Shown here: piece by piece, positions 1 to 9,645 of the stretch
How the letters are laid out: every line of letters starts with the position of its first letter
Numbering within the stretch: position 1 is the stretch's first letter
DNA from: Mangrovicoccus sp. HB161399
GTDB lineage: Bacteria; Pseudomonadota; Alphaproteobacteria; Rhodobacterales; Rhodobacteraceae
NCBI RefSeq assembly: GCF_013184745.1
Contig: NZ_JAATVU010000007.1
Span: 1-64,000 of the forward strand
Length of the DNA: 64,000 nucleotides
Direction: 5' to 3'
Translations under genes and position numbers: made by a program
Notes under the pieces: model-generated
The model's input: the letters and a program-made list of their open reading frames with translations, nothing else
Told to the model about the DNA's origin: nothing
The model's database searches: none

Positions 1-56
1 AAATGCTCGAAGAACCGCCATTCCTCGTTGGTCATCAGATTCCGCGCCAAGATCAC
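1..56 (-). mobile_element. 5' end of a probable IS5-type transposase gene, cut by the window edge
   Basis: Read leftward from a possible GTG at 56, the frame gives V-I-L-A-R-N-L followed by MTNEEWRFFEHF. This resembles the N-terminus of IS5-family (IS427-type) transposases, which often carry a 'T-x-E-E-W-x-F-F-E' motif near the start. Only about 18 codons are inside the window, so family and intactness cannot be confirmed. An alternative start is the ATG at 35. The stretch from about 57 to 120 probably holds the outer end of the element, but I could not prove a terminal inverted repeat or target duplication. Confidence 0.4.
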
Positions 57-134
57 CTCCGTCGCAACGGCGATCTTGAATCACGGAGGCGACTGGCTGT
101 GAATCCCTTTTGTCAACACGGCCTAGCCCGGAGC

Positions 135-731
135 ATGGCAGCGGGCGCACCCATCCCGGCTGCGCGGCTCGACGCGCTGCTCGGCTTCCTCGCGGGGGCC
201 GGGGCGCTGAAGGACACGCTGCGCAGCGGCTTCACGCAAGGCGGGCGGCCGGAAAGCAGTGCCGAGCACAGCTGGCGGCTGTGCCTGCTGGTTCTGCTGC
301 TGGAGGACGACCTGCCCGGCATCGACCTGCTGCAGCTGCTCCGGCTCTGCCTGGTCCACGACCTGGGCGATGCGATCTCCGGCGACACTCCCGCCCCGCT
401 GCAGACCATCGGGGACGACCGCCATGCGCGCGAACAGCAGGACATGGAGACGCTCTGCGCGCCGCTGCCGCCGGAGATGCAGGACCGCATGTTGGCGCTC
501 TGGGACGAATACGCCGCCGGAGAGACGCCGGAAGCAGGGCTGGCGGAGTGGCTCGACAAGATGGAGACCATCCTGACCCATGCCGAGGGCAGGAACCCGC
601 CCGGGTTCGATTGCGGCTTCAACCTGGGCTACGGACGGGCGGCCACCGGGCGGCATCCGCTGCTGCGCCAGATCCGGGAGGCGGCGGACAGGGCCACCCG
701 TGCAAGGACCGGGCCATCCGGCACGCGCTGA
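135..731 (+). CDS. HD-domain phosphohydrolase (YfbR/HDDC2-like)
   Basis: A 198-residue protein of the HD superfamily, probably a soluble metal-dependent 5'-deoxynucleotidase or related nucleotide phosphohydrolase. The ligands are visible as AEHSW (first His) and LVHDLGDA (the HD pair), followed by a GDTPAP segment and a late acidic motif, EWLDKMETI. This order matches the YfbR/HDDC2 group. The open frame extends upstream to position 3, but those codons overlap the probable IS element. I therefore start at the ATG at 135, just before the conserved domain. It is followed 40 bp downstream by trhO on the same strand. The substrate is inferred from the family only. Confidence 0.7.
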   Translation: MAAGAPIPAARLDALLGFLAGAGALKDTLRSGFTQGGRPESSAEHSWRLCLLVLLLEDDLPGIDLLQLLRLCLVHDLGDAISGDTPAPLQTIGDDRHAREQQDMETLCAPLPPEMQDRMLALWDEYAAGETPEAGLAEWLDKMETILTHAEGRNPPGFDCGFNLGYGRAATGRHPLLRQIREAADRATRARTGPSGTR

Positions 732-771
732 CCCCTTGCCCGCAAGGCGCGGGGAGCGTATCGGAACGGCC

Positions 772-1677
772 ATGTTCACCGTTGCCGCGCTCTATCATTT
801 CACCTCCTTTCCCGACCCCGCCGCGATCCAGGGACCGCTGGCGAAGCTCTGCTGCGAAAACGGCGTGAAGGGCACGCTGCTGCTCGCGCAGGAAGGCATC
901 AATGGCACCATCGCCGGGTCGCGCGAGGGGATCGACAGGGTGCTGGCGCATATCCGCGCCCTGCCCGGCTGCGCCGATCTGGTCTGGAAGGAAAGCACCG
1001 CCTCCGAGGCGCCCTTCCCGCGGATGAAGGTCCGGCTGAAGCGCGAGATCGTCACCATGGGCCAGCCGCAGGTCGATCCGCGCGCCGCCGTCGGCCACTA
1101 TGTCGAGCCCGCCGACTGGAACGCGCTGATCTCGGCGCCCGACGTTGCGGTGATCGACACGCGCAACGACTACGAGGTCGCCATAGGCACTTTCGAGGGC
1201 GCGGTCGACCCCGAGACGGAAAGCTTCCGCGACTTCCCTGCCTGGTGGGAGGCCAACAGGGACCGTTTCCACAACAAGCGGATCGCGATGTTCTGCACCG
1301 GCGGCATCCGCTGCGAGAAATCCACCAACTACCTGATGGGTCTGGGCGAGCAGGAGGTCTACCACCTCAAGGGCGGCATCCTGAAATACCTGGAGGACGT
1401 CCCGGAGGAGCAGAGCCTCTGGCGCGGCGACTGCTTCGTCTTCGACGGCCGCGTCTCCGTCGGCCACGGGCTGAAGGAAGGCCCGCACGTGCTCTGCCAT
1501 GCCTGCCGCCGCCCGATCCTGCCCGAGGACAGGGAGCGCCCGGAATACGAGCAGGGCGTGAGCTGCCACCATTGCCATGCCGAGACCACCGACGAGGACA
1601 AGGCACGGTTCCGCGAGCGTCAGAAGCAGATCGGTCTGGCCAAGGCGCGCGGCGAGGACCATCTCGGCCCGCGCTGA
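772..1677 (+). CDS. trhO: tRNA uridine(34) hydroxylase TrhO (rhodanese-like, YceA family)
   Basis: A 301-residue cytosolic protein. The TrhO family makes 5-hydroxyuridine at wobble position 34 of tRNAs in an oxygen-dependent, prephenate-independent way. The N-terminal domain carries [12 protein letters not shown]. The central rhodanese domain has the active-site loop CTGGIRCEK, with the catalytic Cys near residue 175. The C-terminus has a Cys-rich zinc-ribbon-like part (LCHACRRP, then CHHCHAE). The ATG at 772 was chosen because the conserved N-terminus [12 protein letters not shown] begins there; the longer frame upstream has no family match. Confidence 0.92.
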   Translation: MFTVAALYHFTSFPDPAAIQGPLAKLCCENGVKGTLLLAQEGINGTIAGSREGIDRVLAHIRALPGCADLVWKESTASEAPFPRMKVRLKREIVTMGQPQVDPRAAVGHYVEPADWNALISAPDVAVIDTRNDYEVAIGTFEGAVDPETESFRDFPAWWEANRDRFHNKRIAMFCTGGIRCEKSTNYLMGLGEQEVYHLKGGILKYLEDVPEEQSLWRGDCFVFDGRVSVGHGLKEGPHVLCHACRRPILPEDRERPEYEQGVSCHHCHAETTDEDKARFRERQKQIGLAKARGEDHLGPR

Positions 1678-1753
1678 CTGGACCTAGCGGCAGGCGCCGC
1701 TGGCCTCATCCGCCGCACTGGACCGGGGCCCGCGACCTGCTAGAGCGGTTGGC

Positions 1754-2650
1754 ATGACAACCTCCCGCTTCGATTTCCTGGCCGCCTTCATGGGCGTCGC
1801 CTTCTCCTTCATGTGGTCCTCGGCCTTCACCTCGGCGCGCATCATCGTCGCCGAGGCGCCGCCGATGCTGTCTCTGGCGCTGCGCTTCGCCATTTCGGGG
1901 GCGATTGCCGTGTCCATCGCGCTTGCCCTGGGACAGACGATCCGGCTGACGCGCCAGCAATGGGCGATGACCGCGGTCTTCGGCATCTGCCAGAACGCGC
2001 TGTATCTGGGGCTCTATTTCATCGCGATGCAGACCGTGCCCGCGTCGGTCGCGACGATCACCGCCTCGACCATGCCGCTGCTGGTCGCGCTGCTGGGCTG
2101 GGCCTTCCTCGGCCAGCGCCCGCCGCTGTTGGGCTGGGTCGGGCTGGCGGGCGGGCTCGCCGGCGTGGCGCTGATCCTCGGGCACCGGATCTCGGGCGGC
2201 GCCGATCTGGCCGGGCTGGTGCTCTGCGGGCTGGGCGTGCTGGCGCTGGCCGTCGCCACGCTGGTGATGCGCGGCGCCTCCTCGGGCGGGAACCTGCTGA
2301 TGATCGTCGGACTGCAGATGTGGGTGGGCTCCGCCGCACTGGCCGTCGCGGGCGGGCTGACCGAGACCTGGGAGGTGACCTGGACGCCGCGGCTCGTCGG
2401 CGCGCTGGCCTATACCACGCTGGTGCCGGGGATCATCGCCACCTTCGTCTGGTTCTGGCTGGTGCAGCGTATCGGCGCGGTGCGGGCCGCCACCTACCAT
2501 TTCCTCAACCCGGTCTTCGGCGTGGCGGTGGCCGCCGCGCTGCTCGGCGAGGAGCTGTCGCTGTGGGACCTCGCCGGAGTTCTGGTCGTGGCGGCGGGGA
2601 TCCTCTGCGTCCAGCTCGCCCGCCCGCGCCGCGCCTCAGTCGCGGCGTGA
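1754..2650 (+). CDS. EamA/DMT-family drug/metabolite transporter
   Basis: A 298-residue inner-membrane protein with about ten hydrophobic segments arranged as two EamA repeats, roughly residues 8-140 and 155-290. The first repeat begins FMGVAFSFMWSSAFTSARI and the second ends in the usual ELSLWDLAGVLVVAAGILC. Such proteins export or exchange small metabolites or amino acids; the substrate cannot be told from sequence. Its last 15 bp overlap the 3' end of benE, which is transcribed convergently. Confidence 0.85.
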   Translation: MTTSRFDFLAAFMGVAFSFMWSSAFTSARIIVAEAPPMLSLALRFAISGAIAVSIALALGQTIRLTRQQWAMTAVFGICQNALYLGLYFIAMQTVPASVATITASTMPLLVALLGWAFLGQRPPLLGWVGLAGGLAGVALILGHRISGGADLAGLVLCGLGVLALAVATLVMRGASSGGNLLMIVGLQMWVGSAALAVAGGLTETWEVTWTPRLVGALAYTTLVPGIIATFVWFWLVQRIGAVRAATYHFLNPVFGVAVAAALLGEELSLWDLAGVLVVAAGILCVQLARPRRASVAA

Positions 2651-3814
2651 GGCGCGCTCGGCCAGCAGGAGCACGCCGCCCGCCAGCATGCCCCAGAAGG
2701 CCGCGCCGATGCCGAAGAGGCCGAGGCCCGAGGCGGTGGTGACGAAGGTCACGACCGCCGCCGTGCGGTGCTCTTCCTCGCCCAATGCCGTGACCAGCGC
2801 GCCGCCGAGGCTGGTCAGCAGCGCGAGCCCCGCCACCGCCTCGATCAGCACCGGCGGCGATGCGGCGACGAAGGAGGCGGCAAACCCCGCGCCGAGCGCG
2901 ATGGCCAGATAGGCCGCGCCGCAGGTCACGCTGGCGATGAAGCGGCGCGACCGGTCCGGGCCGGCCTCGGGCCCGGCGCAGAGCGCCGCGGTGATCGCGG
3001 CAAGGTTCAGGACGTGCCCCCCCAAAAACGCAGCGCCCATGCTGGCAAGGCCGGTGGAGACGAACATCTCGCCGGTCGCGGGCGTGTAGCCGTTCGAGCG
3101 CAGCACCGCGAGTCCGGGCACGTTCTGCGACGCCATGGTGACGATGAAGAGCGGCACGGCGATGCCGAGCGCGGGCACCAGGTCGAGCACCGGGCGGACG
3201 AATTCCGGCGCGGGCAGCGACAGGGTTGCAGTGCCGGGCGGCAGATCGGTTGTGGCCGCAACCACCGCGATGGTCACCGCCACGGCAATAAGCACGGCGT
3301 AGCGCCGGGCGAAGCACCAGCCTGCAAGCCAGGCTAGCACGATCGGCAGGGCCAGAGTCGGCATCTGCTCGACCGCGCGCACCGGCGCGAGGCACAGGTC
3401 CAGCAGCACCCCGGCCAGCATGGCGCCGGCCAGCGGCAGCGGGATCGCCGAGACCGCCCGCGCCAGCGGCTTCCACAGCCCGGCAAGGACGATCAGCGCC
3501 CCGGTCAGCAGGAATGCCGCGACAGCAACGCCGTATCCGCCCTCCGGCACACCGGCCCCGATCAGCAGCGCCGCGCCCGGGGTCGACCAGGCCAGGCTGA
3601 TCGGCTGGCGGTGCCGCAGCCCCAGCCAGACCGCTAGCGCGCCCTGCAGCAGGCAGAGCGCGAACAGCCCCGAGGCCGCCTGCTCCGGCGAGGCGCCGAC
3701 CCCGCGCAAGCCCTGCAGGACGATGGCGAAGGAACTGGCGAAGCCGACCACTGCGGCAAGGATGCCCGCGGTCAGCGGCTGGACGAGGGAAGGCGGCTCG
3801 GCGGCGTCTGACAT
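2636..3814 (-). CDS. benE: BenE-family benzoate/H+ symporter-like permease
   Basis: A 392-residue polytopic inner-membrane protein of the BenE family. It has about twelve membrane segments, an N-terminal GFASSFAIVLQGLRGVGASP and the central TMASQNVPGLAVLRSNGY signature typical of the group. BenE is known as a benzoate/proton symporter, but many members sit in genomes without benzoate catabolism and none is seen here, so the substrate is uncertain. The start ATG at 3814 (MSDAAEPP) is used because it precedes the first membrane segment. It is divergent from the GntR regulator at 3890 and shares its operator region. Confidence 0.85.
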   Translation of the reverse strand: MSDAAEPPSLVQPLTAGILAAVVGFASSFAIVLQGLRGVGASPEQAASGLFALCLLQGALAVWLGLRHRQPISLAWSTPGAALLIGAGVPEGGYGVAVAAFLLTGALIVLAGLWKPLARAVSAIPLPLAGAMLAGVLLDLCLAPVRAVEQMPTLALPIVLAWLAGWCFARRYAVLIAVAVTIAVVAATTDLPPGTATLSLPAPEFVRPVLDLVPALGIAVPLFIVTMASQNVPGLAVLRSNGYTPATGEMFVSTGLASMGAAFLGGHVLNLAAITAALCAGPEAGPDRSRRFIASVTCGAAYLAIALGAGFAASFVAASPPVLIEAVAGLALLTSLGGALVTALGEEEHRTAAVVTFVTTASGLGLFGIGAAFWGMLAGGVLLLAERASRRD

Positions 3815-3860
3815 GGCGACTCGCAAGGGACTGATTGACGGATGGCATCTTGGTCGCATA

Positions 3861-3883
3861 ATTGGATCCAATCTACAATTGGA
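3861..3883. promoter_or_regulatory. Palindromic operator for the adjacent GntR/FCD regulator
   Basis: Positions 3861-3872 read ATTGGATCCAAT, a perfect 12-bp palindrome. Its right arm TCCAAT (3867-3872) is matched again by ATTGGA at 3878-3883 with a 5-bp gap, giving two overlapping dyads. Palindromes of the ATTGxATxCAAT type are typical operators of FCD-type GntR proteins. The site lies 18 bp before the regulator start and 47 bp before benE, so it probably controls both directions. Confidence 0.65.
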
Positions 3884-3889
3884 TATCGG

Positions 3890-4597
3890 ATGCAGAAGAT
3901 TCCCGACCTTGCCGCACTGGTTGCCGAGACCGGCGGACGGCACCGCACCGCGACCCAGCATGTCGAAGCGACCCTGCGCAACGCCATCCTCTCGGGCCGG
4001 CTCGCGGGCGGCACGCCGCTCAGGCAGGAGGACCTGGCCCGCGCCTTCGGGGTCAGCCGGATGCCCGTGCGCGAGGCGCTGCGCCAGCTGGAGGCGCAGG
4101 CGCTGCTGGATTTCGTGCCGCACAAGGGTGCGGTGGTCACCGAGATTTCGGCCGCCGATGCCGCCGACACCTATGCGATCCGGATGGCGCTGGAACCCGC
4201 ATGCCTGGAACGCTCGGTCCCGCATCTGGCGGAGGCCGAGTTCGCAGCCGCTGCCGAACTGATCGAGGAGATGGACAGCGAACCCGATCCGGGCCGGATG
4301 GGCGAACTCAACCGGCGGTTCCACATGGTGCTCTACAGCGCGGCCGGGCAGCCGAAGCTGCTGGCGCTGACGGAGTCGACCCTGGCCGGCTTCGACCGCT
4401 ACCTGCGCTTCCACTTGGCCGCGCATGGCCGGGCGCACATGTCCCAGGAAGATCACCGCGCCATGCTGGCGGCCGCGCAGTCGCGCGACATTCCGCTGGC
4501 GCTGCACGTGCTGCGCGGCCATCTCGAAACCGCCGCCGCCACGATTGCCACCTTCTTCGCCGGGCGCGGCGGCGCGGATTCAGGAGGATTTTCTTAA
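3890..4597 (+). CDS. GntR-family transcriptional regulator, FCD subfamily
   Basis: A 235-residue DNA-binding regulator. The N-terminal winged helix (about residues 20-90) contains LRQEDLARAFGVSRMPVREA and the wing ending HKGAVVTEI. The C-terminal all-helical FCD ligand domain (about 95-225) carries the Arg/Asp/His-rich positions expected for metal and effector binding (ELNRRFH, EDHRAML, HLETA). An upstream in-frame ATG at 3842 would put the operator palindrome inside the gene, so 3890 (MQKIPDL) is preferred. Its position opposite benE suggests it represses that transporter and itself; the effector is unknown. Confidence 0.85.
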   Translation: MQKIPDLAALVAETGGRHRTATQHVEATLRNAILSGRLAGGTPLRQEDLARAFGVSRMPVREALRQLEAQALLDFVPHKGAVVTEISAADAADTYAIRMALEPACLERSVPHLAEAEFAAAAELIEEMDSEPDPGRMGELNRRFHMVLYSAAGQPKLLALTESTLAGFDRYLRFHLAAHGRAHMSQEDHRAMLAAAQSRDIPLALHVLRGHLETAAATIATFFAGRGGADSGGFS

Positions 4598-4637
4598 GAT
4601 CCCTCCCGTTAATCTCTGCCGAAGCAGGGAGATCCCG

Positions 4638-5615
4638 ATGTCCAGGATGTCACGGCATGTTTCGCAGCGCATCCGCTCCGGCCGGTTCCGGGGCGCGGCC
4701 GCGCTGCGCGCCGTCCTGGCGGCGCTCCTGCTGCTGCCGCTGCCGGCCGCGGCAAATCTCTATCCCTCCGCCGTGCTGGAGGTGGAAAGCCAGCGGCTCG
4801 GCCCGCAGATCCGCACGGCCTACGGCGAAATCCGCGCAGCGATCCCGGAATTCGACCAGCTGCGCGCCCGCGACCTGCGGCTGTCCGTGCCGCTCGACGG
4901 GCCCTCGCCGCTCTATTTCGGCAACCGCCCGGACAGCCAGACCGTCGTCATCCCGGTCGAGTCTGTCCGCTTCGCAGAGGAATTCGCCCAGCTCGACGGC
5001 CTGTTCGAGGCCCGCGGCTGCGACCGCGGCTGGCTGCAATCCTATGCCCGGGCGCTGCTCGGCGATGGCCGGGATCTGCCGCCTCCGCTGGAAGCCTTCG
5101 GCCTCGGCCAGCAGGACGTGGCCGACACGCCCGAGGCCGTCCAGGCGGGGCGCGACATTCTCGGCCCGGTGCTGCGCTTCCTCGTGGCGCACGAGATCGG
5201 CCACCTGCTGCGGGGCGACGACCGGGGACCGACCGAAGCCCATTCCCTGGACGAGGAACTCAATGCCGACCGCTTCGCCCTCGACCGCTTCGCCGACCGC
5301 CGGACCCGGCCGGAAGCGCTGGATTTCTACTTCCTGCTGGAACGCTGGGCCGATCCCGGGGGCGAGGTTGCCGCGGCCGGGGTCCATCCGGTCTCGCCCG
5401 AGCGGCTGCAGGCCCTGTCCGACCGGCTGGTCCGGGACGGCGACCTGTTCCGCGGCTTCCGGTCCGGAGATATCGGCCGCTGGCAGATCGACGTGCTGGC
5501 CTATGACTTGTCGGGCATGGCCCGGCTGATGCGCGGCGGCCAGCTGGCTCCGGAACAGGACGACCCGCGCTTCGACTACCCGCTGCACCGGATGGCGGAT
5601 GCCTGCCCCGGCTAG
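4638..5615 (+). CDS. Secreted HExxH zinc metallopeptidase-like protein
   Basis: A 325-residue protein with a basic N-terminus, a hydrophobic stretch [12 protein letters not shown] and a likely signal peptidase site after AAA. It therefore probably acts outside the cytoplasm. HEIGH sits at about residue 185 and ELNAD at about 207-211. This HExxH ... ExxxD spacing is that of gluzincin (M48-like) peptidases, so a zinc site is likely. I do not recognise a characterised family. The start at 4638 follows AGGGAG. The last 4 bp overlap the end of convergent aroC. Confidence 0.65.
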   Translation: MSRMSRHVSQRIRSGRFRGAAALRAVLAALLLLPLPAAANLYPSAVLEVESQRLGPQIRTAYGEIRAAIPEFDQLRARDLRLSVPLDGPSPLYFGNRPDSQTVVIPVESVRFAEEFAQLDGLFEARGCDRGWLQSYARALLGDGRDLPPPLEAFGLGQQDVADTPEAVQAGRDILGPVLRFLVAHEIGHLLRGDDRGPTEAHSLDEELNADRFALDRFADRRTRPEALDFYFLLERWADPGGEVAAAGVHPVSPERLQALSDRLVRDGDLFRGFRSGDIGRWQIDVLAYDLSGMARLMRGGQLAPEQDDPRFDYPLHRMADACPG

Positions 5616-6712
5616 CCGATCCGGCCGCGCGTGCCGCCGGTCTGGCCGCGGTCGAGCAGCAGGTGGTCGAGGATCACGCAGGCCATCATCGCTTCGCCCA
5701 CCGGCACCGCGCGGATGCCCACGCAGGGATCGTGGCGCCCCTTGGTGATGATCTCGGCATCTTCGCCGGACTTGGTGATGGTCCTGCGCGTGGTGAGGAT
5801 CGAGGAGGTCGGCTTCACTGCGAAGCGCACCACCAGCTCCTGCCCGGTCGAGATGCCGCCGAGGATCCCGCCTGCGTGGTTCGAGGAAAAGACCGGACCA
5901 TCCGGCCCCATGGAGATCTCGTCGGCATTCTCGGCCCCGGTCAGCGCGGCGGCCGCCATGCCCTCGCCGATCTCGACGGCCTTCACTGCGTTGATCGACA
6001 TCATTGCCGCCGCGAGGTCGGTGTCGAGCTTGCCGTAGATCGGCGCGCCCAGGCCGGCCGGCACGCCCGTGGCCGTGACCTCGATGACCGCGCCGACGGA
6101 ATCTCCGGACTTGCGCAGGCCGTCGAGATAGGCCGCCCACTCATCCGCCGCGGTGGCATCGGGGCACCAGAACGGGTTCCTGCCGATCTCGGCCGCATCG
6201 AAGCGCGCGCGGTCGATCGACTTCGGCCCCATCTGCACCATGTAGCCCGAGATCTCTATGCCCGGCACCAGCTTGGCCAGCGCGGCGCGCGCGACGCCGC
6301 CCGCCGCAACCCGCGCTGCGGTTTCCCGTGCCGAGGACCGGCCGCCGCCGCGGTAGTCGCGGATGCCGTATTTCTGCCAGTAGGTGATGTCGGCATGGCC
6401 CGGACGGAATTTCTCGGCGATGTCGCCATAGTCCTTCGAGCGCTGGTCAGTGTTGCGGATCATCAGCTGGATCGGCGTTCCGGTCGAGACGCCCTCGAAC
6501 ACGCCGGAGAGGATCTCCACCTCGTCGGGCTCGCGCCGCTGGGTGGTGAACTTGTTCTGCCCCGGCTTCCGCTGGTCGAGCCAGACCTGCAGGTCCTCCG
6601 CCGTCACCGGAACGCCGGGAGGGCAGCCGTCGACCGTCGCGCCGAGGCCCGGACCGTGGCTTTCGCCCCAGGTAGTGACGCGGAAGAGGTGACCGAAGGT
6701 GTTCAGGCTCAT
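5612..6712 (-). CDS. aroC: Chorismate synthase AroC
   Basis: A 366-residue enzyme that converts EPSP to chorismate using reduced FMN, the last step of the shikimate pathway. Family signatures are present: [20 protein letters not shown] near the N-terminus and [15 protein letters not shown] in the middle. Length is typical. A good Shine-Dalgarno (AAGGAG) precedes the ATG at 6712. It is not linked to other aro genes here; aroE lies about 55 kb away in the window. Confidence 0.97.
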   Translation of the reverse strand: MSLNTFGHLFRVTTWGESHGPGLGATVDGCPPGVPVTAEDLQVWLDQRKPGQNKFTTQRREPDEVEILSGVFEGVSTGTPIQLMIRNTDQRSKDYGDIAEKFRPGHADITYWQKYGIRDYRGGGRSSARETAARVAAGGVARAALAKLVPGIEISGYMVQMGPKSIDRARFDAAEIGRNPFWCPDATAADEWAAYLDGLRKSGDSVGAVIEVTATGVPAGLGAPIYGKLDTDLAAAMMSINAVKAVEIGEGMAAAALTGAENADEISMGPDGPVFSSNHAGGILGGISTGQELVVRFAVKPTSSILTTRRTITKSGEDAEIITKGRHDPCVGIRAVPVGEAMMACVILDHLLLDRGQTGGTRGRIG

Positions 6713-6790
6713 GGGCGGGCTCCTTTCCGCCGGGGTCTAGCCGGGACGCGCCCGCCGCTCAAGCCGGAACCCGCCGCAAGCCGCGGACGC

Positions 6791-7048
6791 CTAGAGCGGA
6801 TTGCCGAAGCTCAGCACGTCGCCGGCCTCGCTGACCTGGCACTGCTCGGTGCGGCCCGCGATGTCCACGGAATAGAGATTCTCCGAAACCGGCGTGACCT
6901 TCACCTCGCCATAGACGGCCTGCATGTGCTCCACCGCGTAGGTGCGGCAGCTCTCTTCCGCGCGGTCGGCCACGGCGCCGTCCCCGCCGCCGGTGCTGCA
7001 GGCGGACAGGGCAAGTGCGGCGAGCCCGGCAAATGCATGTATCTTCAT
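6791..7048 (-). CDS. Small predicted lipoprotein of unknown function
   Basis: An 85-residue protein with a lipoprotein signal peptide (LAALALSACSTG, lipobox LSAC with Cys17). The mature part carries two further Cys (ESCRTYAVEHM and EQCQVSEAG) that could form a disulfide in the periplasm. It lies 78 bp upstream of aroC on the same strand. No family is recognised. Confidence 0.6.
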   Translation of the reverse strand: MKIHAFAGLAALALSACSTGGGDGAVADRAEESCRTYAVEHMQAVYGEVKVTPVSENLYSVDIAGRTEQCQVSEAGDVLSFGNPL

Positions 7049-7087
7049 GATGGTTCCCTTCTGGATGTTCCCCCGGCCGCGGCCGGG

Positions 7088-7299
7088 TCAGGTGCGGATC
7101 GGCGAGATCACGTCATCGTCCCCATGCACCGCGGAGCGGAGGGTCTCGGGGCCGGCGAAGGCGCCGCAATTCCGGATGCCGGACATGTCGCGGCCGACCG
7201 GCCGGGCGGAGGCCCCGGCGACCTCCGCGCCCCGGCAGATCCGCTGCAGGGCGCAAGCGGCGCGGCAGCCGGCAGCATCGGGGCGGCAAGGCGGGTCAT
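7088..7299 (-). pseudogene. Possible frameshifted small lipoprotein gene
   Basis: An ATG at 7299 is preceded by GAAGGA at good spacing and opens a signal-peptide-like stretch (MTRLAAPMLPAAAPLAPC). That frame then becomes Arg/Pro-rich. From about 7230 down to the TGA at 7088-7090 another frame takes over with nearly all codons ending in G or C. It encodes GRDMSGIRNCGAFAG followed by DDDVISPIRT. A single indel around the GC-rich run at 7225-7240 would join the two into a protein of about 70 residues. This could be a real mutation or a base-call error. The next stretch, 7300-7451, holds only the pet terminator. Confidence 0.35.
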
Positions 7300-7392
7300 G
7301 GCAACGGGTCCTTCATGGAAATCGGGCTTTCACATTCACGACACCACATCCGGCGCCCTGCCTGACGCCCGCAGATCGTCGCAGGCCCGCCC

Positions 7393-7426
7393 AAAAACGA
7401 AGGCGCGCCCCGCAGGGGGGCGCGCC
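7393..7426 (-). terminator. Rho-independent terminator of the petABC operon
   Basis: On the minus strand a 10-bp perfect stem, GGCGCGCCCC (7417-7426 side) with GGGGCGCGCC (7402-7411 side), is followed by a T-run (complement of AAAAA at 7393-7397). It lies 25 bp beyond the petC stop codon. Confidence 0.75.
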
Positions 7427-7451
7427 GTGTTTCCGTCAGCTCGGGGCCGGG

Positions 7452-8261
7452 TCACTCCGCCGGAGGGACCATGGCCTTCTTGGCGGCCTTCTTGTGCGGC
7501 GCCCAGATCCGCTTGTTGGTGAGGTAGAGCAGCGCCGACAGCACGATCAGGAAGGTCACGGCGGTGAAACCGGCCTGCTTGCGCGCCATCATCTTGGGCT
7601 CTGCCGTCCACATCAGGAAGGCGGCGACGTCCTCGGCCATGTGGTGGACATCGTTGGGATGCCCGTCCGCGTATTCGACCAGTTCGTCCGACAGGGGCGG
7701 CGGCATGGCGATCCAGCCGCCCGGGAAGGCGGTGTTCTCGTAGAACAGCGCCCCCGCCTGCTCCTTTTCCTCGCCCGTGTAAGAGGTGAGGATGTTGACG
7801 ATGTATTCCGGTCCGCCGATGCCGTTGAACAGCTGGCTCAGGCCGGTGCCCAGCGGCCCGTGGAAGCCCGCCCGCGCCTTCGCCATCAGGCTCAGGTCAG
7901 GGGCGTTCGACAGCGAGGAATGCGGGAAGTGGTCGGTCGGGGTGGCCGGACGGGTGTCGTCCAGTTCGGGATCGAAGACGTCGAAATTCCCCGCATAGGC
8001 GCGGACCTGGTCCTCGGGCAGAGCCGGCCCGCCCTCGTCGGCGAGGGTGCGGATCGGCACGAATTTCAGCCCGTGGCAGGCCGAGCAGACCTCGGTATAG
8101 ACCTGAAGGCCGCGCTGCAGCTGCATCTGGTCATAGGTGCCGAACGGACCCTCGAAGGAGAAATCCACGTCGTGGATGTGGCCTCCCTCGGCGGCCAGGC
8201 CTGCCCCGGCTGCAACGGACAGCATTGCAGCGGCGGCGGTGAGCGTCAGTTTCCGGATCAT
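7452..8261 (-). CDS. petC: Cytochrome c1, bc1 complex subunit
   Basis: A 269-residue membrane-anchored c-type cytochrome that passes electrons from the Rieske centre to cytochrome c2. It has an N-terminal signal peptide (cleavage near AGLAAEGG), a CSACH haem-binding motif, the axial Met region GWIAMPPPL and a C-terminal membrane anchor ([15 protein letters not shown]) ending in a Lys-rich tail. The start at 8261 follows AGAAAGGA. It is the last gene of petABC, 17 bp after petB, and is followed by a terminator. Confidence 0.96.
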   Translation of the reverse strand: MIRKLTLTAAAAMLSVAAGAGLAAEGGHIHDVDFSFEGPFGTYDQMQLQRGLQVYTEVCSACHGLKFVPIRTLADEGGPALPEDQVRAYAGNFDVFDPELDDTRPATPTDHFPHSSLSNAPDLSLMAKARAGFHGPLGTGLSQLFNGIGGPEYIVNILTSYTGEEKEQAGALFYENTAFPGGWIAMPPPLSDELVEYADGHPNDVHHMAEDVAAFLMWTAEPKMMARKQAGFTAVTFLIVLSALLYLTNKRIWAPHKKAAKKAMVPPAE

Positions 8262-8278
8262 GAGACCTGTATCCTTTC

Positions 8279-9631
8279 TCATTCGGCCGGGGTCGGGACA
8301 GGTTTCGGACCCTTCTTGGGTTCCTTCGCCTTGCCGTAATGATCGATGAAGTCCTGCTCCACGGTGGCGACCTGGGGCAGCGGCTTCTCGAAGATGCCCA
8401 GGAGCGGCAGGATCACCAGGAAATAGGCGAACCAGTAGGTGGAGCCGATCAGCGCGATGATCGGATAGGGTCCCTCGGCAGGCATCGCGCCGGCCCAGGT
8501 CAGCACCACGAAATCCACGCAGAAGACGTAGAAGAAGCCCTTGAACATCGGCCGGTACCGGCCCGAGCGCACCGAGGAGGTGTCGAGCCAGGGCACCAGC
8601 GCCATGACGACGATCGCGCCGAACATGGCGATCACGCCGAAGAACTTGGCGTCGATGATCCCGAAGGACAGCTTGTTGGCGATGATCACCACCCAGACGT
8701 CGGCGGTGAAGCAGCGCAGGATCGCGTAGAACGGCAGGAAGTACCATTCCGGCACGATATGCGCGGGGGTCGCCAGCGGGTTGGCCTCGATGTAGTTGTC
8801 GGGGTGCCCAAGGTAGTTCGGCATGAAGCCGACGATCGCGAAGAAGACCACCAGCACCACGGCGAGCGCGAAGAGATCCTTGATCACGAAATACGGCCAG
8901 AAGGTCAGCGTGTCCTTCTTCACCGTTTCTTTATCGGTCGTGCGCACCGGGACGCCCGACGGGTTGTTGTTTCCGGTGCTGTGGAAGGCCCAGATATGGA
9001 CCACGACCAGCGCGGCGATCACGAAGGGCAGAAGGTAGTGCAGCGAGAAGAACCGGTTCAGCGTCGGGTTGCCCACCGCCGGGCCGCCCAGCAGCCAGGT
9101 CTGGATCGGCTCGCCGATCCACGGGATCGCGCCGAACAGGCCGGTGATCACGGTGGCGCCCCAGAAGGACATCTGGCCCCAGGGCAGCACGTAGCCCATG
9201 AAGGCGGTGCCCATCATGCACAGGTAGATCAGCATGCCGATGATCCAGGTGATCTCGCGCGGCGACTTGTAGGAGCCGTAGAACAGCCCGCGGAAGATGT
9301 GCAGGTAGACCGCCACGAAAAACAGCGATGCGCCATTGGCGTGAAGGTAGCGCAGCATGTGGCCGCCGTTGACGTCGCGCATGATGTGCTCGACCGAGGC
9401 GAAGGCCAGGTCGACATGCGGCGTGTAGTGCATCACCAGGACGATGCCGGTAATGATCTGCAGCGCCAGGCAGAAGGCGAGCACGATGCCCCAGATCCAC
9501 ATCCAGTTCAGGTTCTTGGGCGTGGGGATCATGATCGTGTCGTAGATGAGCCCGATGATCGGCAGGCGGGAATGGACCCACTTCTCGGCGCCGGTCTTGG
9601 GCTCGTAATGGTCGTGAGGAATTCCGGACAT
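8279..9631 (-). CDS. petB: Cytochrome b, bc1 complex subunit
   Basis: A 450-residue integral membrane protein carrying haems bL and bH and both quinone sites. It begins [18 protein letters not shown]. It contains the conserved [20 protein letters not shown] Qo-site segment and [13 protein letters not shown], and has eight transmembrane helices and the long C-terminal tail usual in Rhodobacterales. The start at 9631 is preceded by GGGAGAG. It lies 14 bp downstream of petA in the same operon. Confidence 0.97.
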   Translation of the reverse strand: MSGIPHDHYEPKTGAEKWVHSRLPIIGLIYDTIMIPTPKNLNWMWIWGIVLAFCLALQIITGIVLVMHYTPHVDLAFASVEHIMRDVNGGHMLRYLHANGASLFFVAVYLHIFRGLFYGSYKSPREITWIIGMLIYLCMMGTAFMGYVLPWGQMSFWGATVITGLFGAIPWIGEPIQTWLLGGPAVGNPTLNRFFSLHYLLPFVIAALVVVHIWAFHSTGNNNPSGVPVRTTDKETVKKDTLTFWPYFVIKDLFALAVVLVVFFAIVGFMPNYLGHPDNYIEANPLATPAHIVPEWYFLPFYAILRCFTADVWVVIIANKLSFGIIDAKFFGVIAMFGAIVVMALVPWLDTSSVRSGRYRPMFKGFFYVFCVDFVVLTWAGAMPAEGPYPIIALIGSTYWFAYFLVILPLLGIFEKPLPQVATVEQDFIDHYGKAKEPKKGPKPVPTPAE

Positions 9632-9645
9632 CCCGTCTCTCTCCC

